64,000 nucleotides of DNA from Halalkalibacter okhensis (GCF_000787375.1 NZ_JRJU01000003.1:209326-273325), one strand, 5' to 3'. Positions 7,026-15,323 are shown, counted from the first letter of the stretch. The notes: a model not told the origin generated them from the letters alone. Program-made: numbers and translations.

Positions 7026-8282
7026 TTACTGTAGTAACTCCTCTTCTTCTACCGACTCTGGTTTTGGTACGTCAGCAAAGGCAATCTTTTCGCCATTTCT
7101 CAGTAAGAACACATCTTTTTCCGTTCCAGCCTGTTCAATGTACCTTTTCACAATCACATCAGAATACTTTTCATCCAGTTCAATCGTGTAGCATATGCGA
7201 TTGGTTTGTTCACAGGCAATAAGTGTAGAACCACTCCCACCAAAAGGATCGAGCACGATACAATTGCTCATGCTGCTGTTTTGGATCGGGTAAGCACATA
7301 GTCCAACTGGCTTCATTGTTGGGTGAAGGGCATTTTTAGAAGGTCTATCAAAATTCCAGATGGTACTTTGTTTTCGATCTCCATACCAGTTGTGCTTTCC
7401 ATCCTTTAACCAACCAAATAAAACAGGTTCGTGCTTCCACTGGTAAGGACTACGGCCAAGAACCAGGCTTTGCTTTGCCCAAATACAAACACCAGATAAG
7501 TAAAATCCTGCATCTTTAAAGGCCTTTCTGAAGTTGTATCCTTCCGTATCTGCGTGGAATACATAGATGGATGCGTCCTTTTCCATGCTTGCAGCCATGT
7601 TACTAAACGCTTTGAACAAAAAGCTATAAAACTCTTGGTCTTTCATATTATCGTTTTTGATACTACCTGCTTGAGAAGAGTAATTTACATTATAAGGCGG
7701 GTCCGTCACCACTAGATTCGCCTTTTGCCCATTCATGAGTTCTTGGTATACATCAGGGTCTGTACTATCTCCACAAATTAAGCGGTGCCTTCCAAGCAAC
7801 CACACATCGCCCTTATGTGTAATAGTTGGTTCAGTCAGCTCCTTTTCTACATCAAAATCATCTTCGTTAATATCTTTGTCATGGACTTCGTTAAATAGTT
7901 GATCAATTTCAGGTGGATCAAAACCTGTAAATCCAATATCGTAGTCCATCGATTGCAAGTCCTGAATCAAATCTGCTAATAACTCTTTGTTCCATTCGCC
8001 ACTGATTTTATTAAGAGCAATATTTAAGGCTTTTTCCTTTGTCTTATCAATATCGATAACAACACAATCAATCTCGGTATAGCCTAATGTCTTTAAGACT
8101 GAAGCTCTTTGATGCCCACCGATAACTGTCAAATCCTTGTTGACGATAATTGGGTCTACATATCCGAATTCACTGATACTATTTTTTATTTTTTCAAATT
8201 CACTGTCTCCCGGTTTGAGCTTCTTCCTTGGGTTATAACTAGCTGGAACCAAGTCGTCTATTCTTAATTTTTTAAAGTTCAT
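7026..8282 (-). CDS. ParB-like domain fused to a DNA methyltransferase
   Basis: Predicted phage DNA adenine or cytosine-N4 methyltransferase. Residues 1-110 form a ParB/sulfiredoxin-like domain (DDLVPASYNPRKKL, TVIGGHQRASVLKTLGY); residues 150-400 are the methyltransferase with catalytic DPPYNVNY near 195 and the SAM loop LDPFGGSGST near 347. The DPPY motif before the SAM motif marks the beta subclass. The ATG at 8282 has GGAG eight bases upstream and overlaps the end of the 8272-8709 gene. Such enzymes probably protect phage DNA from host restriction or mark packaging sites; here a type I restriction system lies 13 kb away at the phage edge. Confidence 0.88.
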   Translation of the reverse strand: MNFKKLRIDDLVPASYNPRKKLKPGDSEFEKIKNSISEFGYVDPIIVNKDLTVIGGHQRASVLKTLGYTEIDCVVIDIDKTKEKALNIALNKISGEWNKELLADLIQDLQSMDYDIGFTGFDPPEIDQLFNEVHDKDINEDDFDVEKELTEPTITHKGDVWLLGRHRLICGDSTDPDVYQELMNGQKANLVVTDPPYNVNYSSQAGSIKNDNMKDQEFYSFLFKAFSNMAASMEKDASIYVFHADTEGYNFRKAFKDAGFYLSGVCIWAKQSLVLGRSPYQWKHEPVLFGWLKDGKHNWYGDRKQSTIWNFDRPSKNALHPTMKPVGLCAYPIQNSSMSNCIVLDPFGGSGSTLIACEQTNRICYTIELDEKYSDVIVKRYIEQAGTEKDVFLLRNGEKIAFADVPKPESVEEEELLQ

Positions 8283-8709
8283 CTTCTTCACTCCAAAATC
8301 TTGATTTTATGTAACAGTCATGGCTGCAGAACTTTCGTTTCTTATTCCCGTAAGTGCTAAACTCTTTTCCACAATGTGGACATGTATAGTGGTAGATCGC
8401 TGTTTCACTTTTGTTTTTCGCTTGCGGGTTTTCTTTCCACCATTTCCTGCGGCATTCTTCAGAACAAAACTTCCTAGCTCGGCCACGCCCTTTTTGTTTG
8501 ATTGGTTTACCACAGCAAGTGCAGAGAAGATTATTATTGATCTGTTCTTTCACATTTAAAGCAACCACACTCGAATCACCGGTTAGGCCATTCCTTCTAC
8601 AAAAGCCACGTATGCTGTCTCGTGATTTTCCCAACACTGCTGCGATTGCTTTATAGCCAACCCCTTTTAACCGAAGGTCATAAATAAGCTGCTTTTCTGC
8701 TTCTGTCAT
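8272..8709 (-). CDS. HTH and double zinc-finger phage protein
   Basis: A 145-residue DNA-binding protein. The N-terminus (residues 1-45: EKQLIYDLRLKGVGYKAIA) is a helix-turn-helix of the sigma-70 region 4/resolvase type; two CxxC...CxxxC zinc units follow, CTCCGKPIKQKGRGRARKFC near 63 and CPHCGKEFSTYGNKKRKFC near 110. Phage annotations often call it RNA polymerase subunit sigma-24 by its HTH. Its role is unknown; position right after the candidate cos site suggests a part in packaging or late control. The stop overlaps the methyltransferase start. Confidence 0.75.
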   Translation of the reverse strand: MTEAEKQLIYDLRLKGVGYKAIAAVLGKSRDSIRGFCRRNGLTGDSSVVALNVKEQINNNLLCTCCGKPIKQKGRGRARKFCSEECRRKWWKENPQAKNKSETAIYHYTCPHCGKEFSTYGNKKRKFCSHDCYIKSRFWSEEDEL

Positions 8710-8980
8710 CTCTCATGCTCCTTTCTGCGTAAACAGTATTAAAAACAGCAATAAAAAAACGCCTGAATTAGCCATTTACTAAACTAATACGGACGCTTCA
8801 TCGCCATTTCTTATTTAAGTGTTAAATGTTCCTCAAAACCAATAGCATCAAGGCTTTATCAGTATTTTTATAACTTTTCCAATTGTACTATTTCGCAAAT
8901 TAGAAAATAGCTAAAACCCTTATTCTAACTAATGATTTTCACTATTCGATATCCGCTATGGATACCCCCCTTATTTAATT

Positions 8981-9055
8981 ACGCGAAAATTCACGCGAAG
9001 GGGGCGCGCGGTCCCCAGCCAAGGGATTGTAGAGATTTGACCTCCCCTAGGGGGC
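8981..9055 (-). other. Candidate cos packaging site
   Basis: The 348-bp gap 8710-9057 has no gene. Its HNH-proximal end is sharply GC-rich in an AT-rich setting and full of symmetry: ACGCGAA twice (8981 and 8993), GGGGGCGCGCGGTCCCC at 9000-9016 and CCCCTAGGGGG at 9043-9053, the last lying 5 bases from the HNH stop codon. In cos-type phages of Gram-positive hosts the cohesive site lies between an HNH endonuclease gene and terS, as here. Overhang position and length cannot be told from the sequence. Confidence 0.55.
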
Positions 9056-9057
9056 CA

Positions 9058-9411
9058 TCAAAAGGTGTACACCGGGTGTTGATCTTCTGTTCTCGTCTTA
9101 CGATCATGACACTTCTTACACAAAGGCTGCCAGTTGCTTTCATCCCAGAACAAACGCTGATCTCCACGGTGAGGAGTAATATGGTCTACGACCGTTGCTG
9201 GTGCTATCTTCCCTTTCTTTTCACAATGTTTACAAATGGGATAGGCGTTTAAGAATTGTTTTCGTGCTTTCCTCCATCTACTGTCATAACCACGCTCTCT
9301 TGCACCAGCTCGTTCGTCTGCATAAAGCTTCGCATGAAACTCACAGTACGAATGGTCCGTTAACAACGGGCAACCCGGATGCTTGCATGGTTTCTTTGGT
9401 TTCATTGGCAT
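9058..9411 (-). CDS. HNH endonuclease (phage packaging associated)
   Basis: A 117-residue HNH nuclease. It shows an N-terminal zinc-like CKHPGCPLLTDHSYCEFH cluster, CKHCEKKG near residue 78, the catalytic VVDHITPHRGD near 93, and the final WQPLCKKCHDRKT. In HK97-like phages the HNH protein works with terminase for specific cos cutting, and the gene is next to cos, which fits the GC-rich site immediately downstream. The ATG at 9411 has GGAGTTGAG upstream. First gene of the late operon. Confidence 0.88.
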   Translation of the reverse strand: MPMKPKKPCKHPGCPLLTDHSYCEFHAKLYADERAGARERGYDSRWRKARKQFLNAYPICKHCEKKGKIAPATVVDHITPHRGDQRLFWDESNWQPLCKKCHDRKTRTEDQHPVYTF

Positions 9412-9445
9412 TTATCTCAACTCCGTAATTCACTTTATAAATTAA

Positions 9446-9478
9446 GAAAGCCCCAGAAGATTCTCCTTCAAGGGCTGC
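9446..9478 (-). terminator. Hairpin in the leader of the late operon
   Basis: On the minus strand AGCCC...GGGCT with an inner GAAG / CTTC stem is followed by TTTCTT. It lies between the candidate late promoter and the HNH gene, so it could be a leader terminator that needs antitermination. Strength is moderate. Confidence 0.4.
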
Positions 9479-9504
9479 TGTTTATGCTATTTCTACACCT
9501 TACA

Positions 9505-9550
9505 CTTTATCACACCTACTACATGGCTTTTAATGGCTTTTCATGGCTTC
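9505..9550 (-). promoter_or_regulatory. Candidate late promoter with three 10-bp phased repeats
   Basis: ATGGCTTT occurs at 9523, 9533 and 9543 (the last as ATGGCTT), exactly 10 bp apart, so the copies face the same side of the helix. On the minus strand they read AAAGCCAT and end about 10 bp upstream of TGTGATAAAG (9505-9514), an extended -10-like element; no -35 box is present where the repeats sit. This is the layout of an activator-dependent promoter. The DUF1492/ArpU-like regulator encoded at 10144-10596 is the likely binder (inference). Confidence 0.5.
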
Positions 9551-9662
9551 TTTTAAGTCATTTATTTTTTTCTTTTAATTTTTATTTTAATTAAAGGAAT
9601 TTGTTAATTGATGTAGAAGTATATCACATCCTCTAATTTAACCTCGAAAGGAGCACTTCGTT

Positions 9663-10028
9663 ATGAATACCCCAATAATGAAAGAAGCTTATTCAATGCT
9701 GTATGAAATGGAAAATCATCTACGTTTAATTGTAAAAACAAACATGGAAAAAAAGTATGGGTACAGGTGGGTTTCCATCCTATATGAAAGACGAGACGAA
9801 CAAACTTCATATTTCCACGAACTTGTCGCCTTCTTTGGAAAATACCCTCACATTCTGACCCATTTTAAACCAGAACAGTTAACTTTGCTTCGGCAACTAA
9901 CCCCAATAAGAAACAAAATCGCCCATTCTCATTTAATAACTGAAACTGAATATGAACTCCTAGAAAAATGCTATAAGATTGTAATTAAACAACCGATTAC
10001 TAAACGAAGAAAACTTATAAAAGTTTGA
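9663..10028 (+). CDS. HEPN-motif protein, divergent in the prophage
   Basis: A 121-residue, mostly helical protein, the only clear plus-strand gene in the phage part. It has the HEPN signature R-x4-H as PIRNKIAHSH near residues 82-90, preceded by a conserved-looking LRLIVKTNMEKKYG segment, and resembles Abi-like or Swt1-type HEPN proteins. Many HEPN proteins with this motif are RNases in abortive infection or toxin-antitoxin systems. A strong AAAGGAG site lies nine bases before the ATG at 9663. It occupies the space between early and late operons and shares a bidirectional terminator (10074-10118) with the early operon. No antitoxin partner is adjacent. The HEPN call is from the motif, not a search. 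Confidence 0.6.
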   Translation: MNTPIMKEAYSMLYEMENHLRLIVKTNMEKKYGYRWVSILYERRDEQTSYFHELVAFFGKYPHILTHFKPEQLTLLRQLTPIRNKIAHSHLITETEYELLEKCYKIVIKQPITKRRKLIKV

Positions 10029-10073
10029 TAGCTTCTTATCCCCTAGAATTTTTATCCTTTTTTAGCCCGAAAC

Positions 10074-10118
10074 CAGAAAAAACGTAGGGCATTCTTCATA
10101 CAAATGCCTTACGTTTAT
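10074..10118. terminator. Bidirectional intrinsic terminator
   Basis: Arms 10080-10093 and 10103-10116 pair over 14 bases with one mismatch (AAACGTA(G)GGCATT). The minus-strand exit reads TTTTTT and ends the early phage operon after the DUF1492 gene; the plus-strand exit reads TTTATT and can end the HEPN gene. Confidence 0.75.
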
Positions 10119-10143
10119 TCACAATTCCTTACACGAGTTATAC

Positions 10144-10596
10144 TCATTTTCTTTCTAATAGTTGATTAGCCTCTTTCAAAGCTTTACTATGCAACCGATA
10201 AATCCAACGTAAATCATATCCCATAAGTGCGGCAACCTCTTCCCACGTACTACCTCCAAGATAACGTAGTTCAAGAACTAATTTGTGGGAAGGGTTCTCA
10301 ATTTCAGCAACAAATTCTTTTAATTCCTGCTTTAAAGCTACCAACCTATCGATATCAGCATCGATTTCTTGTTCCAGATTCATTAACTTAACAAGAGTAT
10401 TTTCCATTGGAGAGCGCTGCTTAGATCCTTGAACTGGGTCAGATTGAATAACCGATGTTACTTTTAGAGCATGGTTTCTTAACACAGCCACTTGCTCTAA
10501 TTTACAATTAATTAACTGGTCAAGGCTAAAAGCCTGAGATAAGTATTCTTTTGCGTTCACGGTCATTTCCTCCTGTCTTGTAGCCAAATTAATCAT
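10144..10596 (-). CDS. DUF1492/ArpU-like phage late transcription regulator
   Basis: A 150-residue sigma-like regulator. The N-terminal part (about 15-105) is helical coiled coil; the C-terminal 45 residues hold LRYLGGSTWEEVAALMGYD and LRWIYRLHSKALKEANQLL, a sigma region 4-like helix-turn-helix seen in ArpU/RinA/DUF1492 proteins. Such proteins switch on phage late genes. The ATG at 10596 has GGAGG nine bases upstream and follows the preceding stop by two bases. It is the last gene of the early operon, and the phased repeats of the candidate late promoter lie 600 bp downstream. Confidence 0.82.
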   Translation of the reverse strand: MINLATRQEEMTVNAKEYLSQAFSLDQLINCKLEQVAVLRNHALKVTSVIQSDPVQGSKQRSPMENTLVKLMNLEQEIDADIDRLVALKQELKEFVAEIENPSHKLVLELRYLGGSTWEEVAALMGYDLRWIYRLHSKALKEANQLLERK

Positions 10597-10598
10597 AA

Positions 10599-10847
10599 TC
10601 AAAGCCCTCCTACTTCATTCAACTGTTTTTCACTCTCTAAATTGTACACATCAATAATTTCATTCCGAATATTAGCATCCAGAGATTGTATATGTTCAAA
10701 AGCTTTTAGCCTGTCCAGTTGCAATTGGGGTTTCGTTTTAAAGAAGCTGCAACCAACTCCTTCACACTGTTTCACCCTTAGAACCTTGCACTTGCCATTC
10801 TTGTATGCGAAACAATCCTGTTCCTTCACTTCAATCATATTATCCAT
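10599..10847 (-). CDS. Small cysteine-containing phage protein
   Basis: An 82-residue protein with C-x7-C-x7-C-x4-C in its first 35 residues (CFAYKNGKC, QCEGVGC), a likely metal site, then a helical tail. Similar short proteins precede DUF1492 regulators in Firmicute prophages; function unknown. The start at 10847 overlaps the end of the helicase gene by 8 bases, and AGGAGG lies in the helicase's last codons. Confidence 0.65.
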   Translation of the reverse strand: MDNMIEVKEQDCFAYKNGKCKVLRVKQCEGVGCSFFKTKPQLQLDRLKAFEHIQSLDANIRNEIIDVYNLESEKQLNEVGGL

Positions 10848-12219
10848 GAGGAGTAACCTCCTTGTATTTATTCATTCTGGCCTTTACTGCTTCAATGAGC
10901 GCAGCTTGGCTCGTGTCTTTATCCTCTAATGCTTTCATCACTCGTTCGTCAATCGTATCTTTAGCAACAATGTGATGGATCACCACTGTTTGCTTCTGTC
11001 CTTGTCGCCAAAGTCTAGCATTTGCTTGCTGGTAAAGTTCAAGACTCCAAGTAAGACCAAACCAGACAATGGTACTTCCACCTGTTTGAAGATTAAGGCC
11101 ATGTCCAGCAGAAGCTGGGTGTGCTAAAAGAACTTGAACCTCACCTTTATTCCACGCCTTAATATCCTGATCTGATTGGAGGAGCTTTGGATTAAGCTTT
11201 TTCAAGTGATGTAGGAGCCTGTCCTTATCATGCTGATAACCATAAAACACAAGTACCGGTTTTCCATTTACTGCTTCAATCAGTTCATCTAATGCTTTTA
11301 GTTTTTCTTCGTGAATATGCTTTACTTCTCCGTCCTCATCGTAAACAGCGCCGTTGGCAACTTGTAATAGCTTGTTAGCAAGCACTGCTGCTGAACCTGC
11401 CAAGACATCGGCTTCTTCAATCGATAAGATCAATTCTTTTTCTAATTGGTCATATTGCTCTTTTGCCTTTTTCGGCAGTTCAATAGGTATCACATTGTCC
11501 ATTCGTTCAGGTAACTCGAGATAATCTTTGGCCTTCATACTTACACAAATGTCTGAGAGTTTTTCATGAATACTGTCTTCTGCACCTTCTTTTAGCTTCC
11601 AAGTGTAGACAATCATTTGATTTCTTTTATCCGGAAGAAAGTATTTCTCACGGTAACCAGTGACTGTTTTACCTAATCGTTCTCCACCGTCCAGTAAATA
11701 AATCTGTGGCCATAAATCAATCAGGCCGTTTGGTGCTGGAGTTCCTGTTAGTCCGACTAACCTCTTAATAAAGGGCCTCACTTTTTTTAATGATTTAAAC
11801 CGCTGAGCCTTCGATGATTTAAAGCTTGATAGCTCATCAATGACCACCATGTCAAAAGGCCAATCTGACTGGCACCAATCTACGAGCCAAGTGACATTCT
11901 CACGATTGATGATAAAAATATCAGCTTTTTTGTGTAGAGCTGCCACTCTTTGCTTTTCACTACCGAGCACTTTTGTAATTCGCAGGTGCTTCAGATGGTC
12001 CCATTTTTCAACTTCTTCTTCCCAAGTAGTACTCGCTACTCGCAATGGGGCAATTACTAATACTTTTGCAACATCAAAGTAATCGTACATTAATTCTAAG
12101 ATTGCAGTCAGCGTTGCCACCGACTTCCCCATTCCCATCTCGAGGAAAAGTGCTGATTTGTGTTTTTCAATAATCCACTGTGTTGCATATGCTTGATAGT
12201 GGTGTGGTTTGTAAATCAA
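10840..12219 (-). CDS. SNF2-family DEAD-like helicase
   Basis: A 459-residue superfamily 2 ATPase of phage replication modules. Motif I LEMGMGKS near residue 27, motif II VVIDELSSF near 128, motif III LTGTPAPNG near 158, motif V/VI region HGLNLQTGG near 375 and QANARLWRQGQ near 400 are all present. It is likely to remodel or translocate on phage DNA during replication. The start is TTG at 12219, overlapping the TGA of the VRR-NUC gene, which indicates coupling. The VRR-NUC/SNF2 pair is a standard phage module. Confidence 0.9.
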   Translation of the reverse strand: MIYKPHHYQAYATQWIIEKHKSALFLEMGMGKSVATLTAILELMYDYFDVAKVLVIAPLRVASTTWEEEVEKWDHLKHLRITKVLGSEKQRVAALHKKADIFIINRENVTWLVDWCQSDWPFDMVVIDELSSFKSSKAQRFKSLKKVRPFIKRLVGLTGTPAPNGLIDLWPQIYLLDGGERLGKTVTGYREKYFLPDKRNQMIVYTWKLKEGAEDSIHEKLSDICVSMKAKDYLELPERMDNVIPIELPKKAKEQYDQLEKELILSIEEADVLAGSAAVLANKLLQVANGAVYDEDGEVKHIHEEKLKALDELIEAVNGKPVLVFYGYQHDKDRLLHHLKKLNPKLLQSDQDIKAWNKGEVQVLLAHPASAGHGLNLQTGGSTIVWFGLTWSLELYQQANARLWRQGQKQTVVIHHIVAKDTIDERVMKALEDKDTSQAALIEAVKARMNKYKEVTPHG

Positions 12220-12494
12220 GTGACCATCTCCTCTAGCATTCGATCGACAGCTTCATAACTATCAATCTTATAAACTTTAAATCCTAGTTCCTCCAATTGT
12301 TTTTTCCGTTTCTGTTGCAACAATCGTAGCTTTTTTGCTGGTGCCTTTAATTCAGCAAAGGCAATCTTTGAACCATTAAAAAGTACCAACCTGTCAGGCA
12401 CACCAGCGAACCCAGGAGAAACAAACTTTATTGCCAGCCCACCATGTTCCTTTACTTTCTTATTTAGCCTTTGTTCGATCCTAGCTTCATTCAT
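12216..12494 (-). CDS. VRR-NUC domain nuclease
   Basis: A 92-residue minimal VRR-NUC enzyme of the PD-(D/E)XK fold, a predicted Holliday-junction or flap endonuclease. The active-site pattern PGFAGVPDRLVLF (metal-binding D) and AFAELKAP (E-x-K) is near residues 28-50. It is coupled to the SNF2 helicase, as in many phages. The ATG at 12494 has AGGGGTGA upstream. Confidence 0.88.
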   Translation of the reverse strand: MNEARIEQRLNKKVKEHGGLAIKFVSPGFAGVPDRLVLFNGSKIAFAELKAPAKKLRLLQQKRKKQLEELGFKVYKIDSYEAVDRMLEEMVT

Positions 12495-12518
12495 GATCAG
12501 TCACCCCTAAAAATAAAG

Positions 12519-12760
12519 GTATACACTCCAATCCCAGTGTTCATGCGGTTCCTAGCCATTTGTATGCTCTGTATACTTTTTTTGAGTGGACTTATACTTA
12601 TATGTGTATTAGAGGGTATAGGGTGTATATATTACTCTCTATTACTCCTATTTTCTTTTTTATATAGAAGAAGGTATACAAAGTATATATAGTATAAGGA
12701 CTAACAGTCACAAGGGTTTGGGTGTATACTTTCAACCACTTTTAAAGTTTACAAGTATAC
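12519..12760. repeat. Cluster of five GTATAC palindromes
   Basis: GTATAC occurs at 12519, 12571, 12674, 12724 and 12755 in 242 bp of very AT-rich DNA, with several near copies (GTATAT, GTATAG) between. The 254-bp gap 12495-12748 has no gene. It separates the primase/helicase gene from the nuclease-helicase pair. It may be an iteron-like origin or a regulator site; nothing in it reads as a terminator. Confidence 0.5.
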
Positions 12761-15169
12761 ATGTTCACGTCTAAAACCTTTTTGCATGCCATACGTTTTA
12801 TCGAACCTCACCGAACTCACTCTCTTCCAGCCGGGGGTGTTCTGGATGATCATATTAATTTCTTTAGCATCATATCTTGTCATCATCGATACATCTTTTT
12901 GAAAGAGTTCCTCCCACACCATTTGAGCACACACTTTGTTGAGCTTTATAGTCTTCTCGGTTTCGTCATTTGGTTGGTCCATATGCAAATATGTTCGTCT
13001 CGTACCAATATCTAGCTCATACCAGTTGATCGGCACCGGTGTTTCAAGGTAACTTCTAATGCTCTCCGTAATTGGATTTTCCTGCGTATGGGCTGCTTGA
13101 AGTTCTCCTGCTTTCTCTTCGATTTCTTTGCTTAAAGCCAAGGTCTCTCCCTTTTCATACAGGACCTTTGCTTCTGCCCATATTTGATCCACTTCATCTT
13201 CCGTTAAATCGTCCCACATGTTTTTACTGCCACCACCGTTTACTACGATTGGTAAGAAACGTCGATTTCCTGTTGGGTCATTTAAGAAGTCGTAATCATT
13301 TGTCGTTCCAAAAAACACGCACTGCCGCTTGAATGTTTCATTATGTCTACCATAAGCAACCCGAAAGGTGTCCTCAGACTTCGAAATAAAATGCTTCACC
13401 GCTTCCACATCTACTTTCTTCGTTGCTGTTAATTCTGCCATCTCCAAAATCCAAGCCCCTTGAAGCTGCTCATAGGCTTCTTTGCCCTTGACGGTAATTA
13501 AGGAGTCCGAGTGCCATTCTTTGCCTAGGAGCTTTATAATGTAACTTTTCCCCACGCCTTGAGGACCAACAAGGACAACACAGTAATCAAACTTTGCACC
13601 TGGACGATAAATTCTTGTAACAGCTGCCACTAAGATAATTCGAGTAAATGCTCGTACACATTCGTTATCTTCAGCCCCAAGGTAATCAATCATAATTGTT
13701 TCTATTCGCTCTTTTCCGTCCCATTCAAGACCATTTAAATATTCTTTGATCGGGTGAAACGCATATTTCACTGCGACTTCACTCCATGCATCTCCAATAA
13801 TTCCGGCTCCCTTAATGCCATAGACAGAGTAAAGATAATTTCTTAAACTGGCATCATCGGTGTCCGACCAGTATTCTCCTCTATCTATACTCCGCCAAGG
13901 CAAGTCATCTTTGATAACCACTCGATGCATAAAGTCATTTAAAGCAAGTCGAACTTTCAATGCAGGGTCATTTTCAAGAATAAGGATGACATTCGGTGCA
14001 CTCGAGACGATGTTGCCTTTTTGGTCTCTTGTTAAATCTGTTAACCAATCCATCTCTTCTTCTTCAAAATCTGCAGCTGCAAGGTTTAACTGTTCTTTCC
14101 CCAGTGTCAATTTTACCTGCTTGTCTTTCAACGCTTCTTCAACCATCGCTTTATAAGATGGCAATCGATTGATAGGCGTTCCTTCTTTGGCCGTTTCATC
14201 AAGGTCACCAAATAGATGAATACGAACCAAGTCAAAAGCATTACAAAGCTTTCCACCAATTGGATCTGTTGAATGATGTGAATAAGCAAAGTCACCATTT
14301 TCATAAACCACTAACCCACCAGCAGTCGAACCAGCTGAATACGTGTAACGATTGGGGTCATCACAAGTGCTATAGACATCAGCTAAGTATTTCTCTATCA
14401 CATCCGTAACAGAGTATGTCCGACAAAAAGCACCGATGACTCCGTCTTTTGCTCTTGGATCTCCTTGCTTATCTGCCAGCTTCTTTCGATCTTGAACAGT
14501 TCTTGAGCTTTCCGGCCAATAGGATGAATCTTGCCAGTTCGGATACCTCGCCAACACAGCATCTGGGTCAATCCAAGGCTCGTCCAACACTTTAAAAACA
14601 AACTCACCATCTGATGGTGTTGAGGGCCAGTACATTAAACGATGGACTTGATAAGTTGTATCATCGAAAAAATCAATGCCTAGGTCAGCTGCAATTCTTC
14701 TAGCAATAGGCACATATTCATCAGCAGTAACAGGTCTTGATAGAGGAATAACTAAACGTAACCTCGGACTTTTGGAATGATGTTTATGTGTGGAGTAGAT
14801 GGCACATCCGTGGCCAAACATTGTCTCCACAGATGCCCATAAATCCCCTTTCACGAAGTCAGCATCAAGGGTGACGAGCTGACGCCAAACAACACTATCA
14901 TGCTTTCTTCTGCCACCCTTTAGCGTTCCACCAACAAACCCACCGACATCTTTAATCTCATCTTGCTTTGATTTAGAGAGCTTTTTGTACTCTTCATATG
15001 TTTCATGGGTTCTAACAGTATTGCTTAATTTCTGAACAACTTCAGACCAAAGCATTTCACGATTTTTCCAGTTTATTTCTTTTCTGTTTCTGCCGATTGC
15101 AATCGTAAGGTTTGCATCATAATTCAAACTATGTGTTCTTCTTTCACCGAGCTCTTTCACACCTACCAT
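12749..15169 (-). CDS. VapE/D5-like phage primase-helicase
   Basis: An 806-residue replication protein. The N-terminal third resembles a primase-like domain (VTLDADFVKGD near residue 100, with SPRLRLVIPLSRP near 135); the C-terminal half is a superfamily 3 helicase of the virulence-associated E family with Walker A GPQGVGKSYIIK near 540, EMAELTATKKVDVEAVK near 575 and FFGTTNDYDFLND near 620. It probably opens and primes the phage origin. The start at 15169 overlaps the preceding small gene by 26 or more bases. Length is usual for this phage class. Confidence 0.88.
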   Translation of the reverse strand: MVGVKELGERRTHSLNYDANLTIAIGRNRKEINWKNREMLWSEVVQKLSNTVRTHETYEEYKKLSKSKQDEIKDVGGFVGGTLKGGRRKHDSVVWRQLVTLDADFVKGDLWASVETMFGHGCAIYSTHKHHSKSPRLRLVIPLSRPVTADEYVPIARRIAADLGIDFFDDTTYQVHRLMYWPSTPSDGEFVFKVLDEPWIDPDAVLARYPNWQDSSYWPESSRTVQDRKKLADKQGDPRAKDGVIGAFCRTYSVTDVIEKYLADVYSTCDDPNRYTYSAGSTAGGLVVYENGDFAYSHHSTDPIGGKLCNAFDLVRIHLFGDLDETAKEGTPINRLPSYKAMVEEALKDKQVKLTLGKEQLNLAAADFEEEEMDWLTDLTRDQKGNIVSSAPNVILILENDPALKVRLALNDFMHRVVIKDDLPWRSIDRGEYWSDTDDASLRNYLYSVYGIKGAGIIGDAWSEVAVKYAFHPIKEYLNGLEWDGKERIETIMIDYLGAEDNECVRAFTRIILVAAVTRIYRPGAKFDYCVVLVGPQGVGKSYIIKLLGKEWHSDSLITVKGKEAYEQLQGAWILEMAELTATKKVDVEAVKHFISKSEDTFRVAYGRHNETFKRQCVFFGTTNDYDFLNDPTGNRRFLPIVVNGGGSKNMWDDLTEDEVDQIWAEAKVLYEKGETLALSKEIEEKAGELQAAHTQENPITESIRSYLETPVPINWYELDIGTRRTYLHMDQPNDETEKTIKLNKVCAQMVWEELFQKDVSMMTRYDAKEINMIIQNTPGWKRVSSVRFDKTYGMQKGFRREHVYL

Positions 15170-15323
15170 TCCTCCTACGTAACACAGTACCTAGGCCTTT
15201 CTTGGCTCCTTCCAAATTACCGGAAAGAGCCTGACCTCTTAGCGTTTTCATTGCATGTTTAGGAAGTACATCTTTGTAGCGTTTTAGATCAATTACAAAT
15301 TTCATCTTGTCTTTGTCAGCCAT
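15144..15323 (-). CDS. Small basic phage protein
   Basis: A 59-residue basic protein (MADKDKMKFVIDLKRYKDVL ... RRRNGRCERAR) without recognised domain. The ATG at 15323 was preferred to a longer reading that would overlap the antirepressor gene. Small proteins like this lie between the antirepressor and VapE genes in related prophages. Moderate support from tight packing only. Confidence 0.5.
   Translation of the reverse strand: MADKDKMKFVIDLKRYKDVLPKHAMKTLRGQALSGNLEGAKKGLGTVLRRRNGRCERAR

Noticed and set aside
8932..9252. 106-codon plus-strand ORF across the candidate cos site
   Set aside because: It is antisense to the HNH gene and the GC-rich block; no ribosome site.
9523..9550. CRISPR-like array
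   Set aside because: Three 8-10-bp repeats without spacers of constant length; fits protein-binding sites, not a CRISPR. No other array was seen.
12471..12692. 73-codon plus-strand ORF in the GTATAC cluster
   Set aside because: It begins antisense to the VRR-NUC gene, and the AT-rich repeat stretch gives a random hydrophobic reading.
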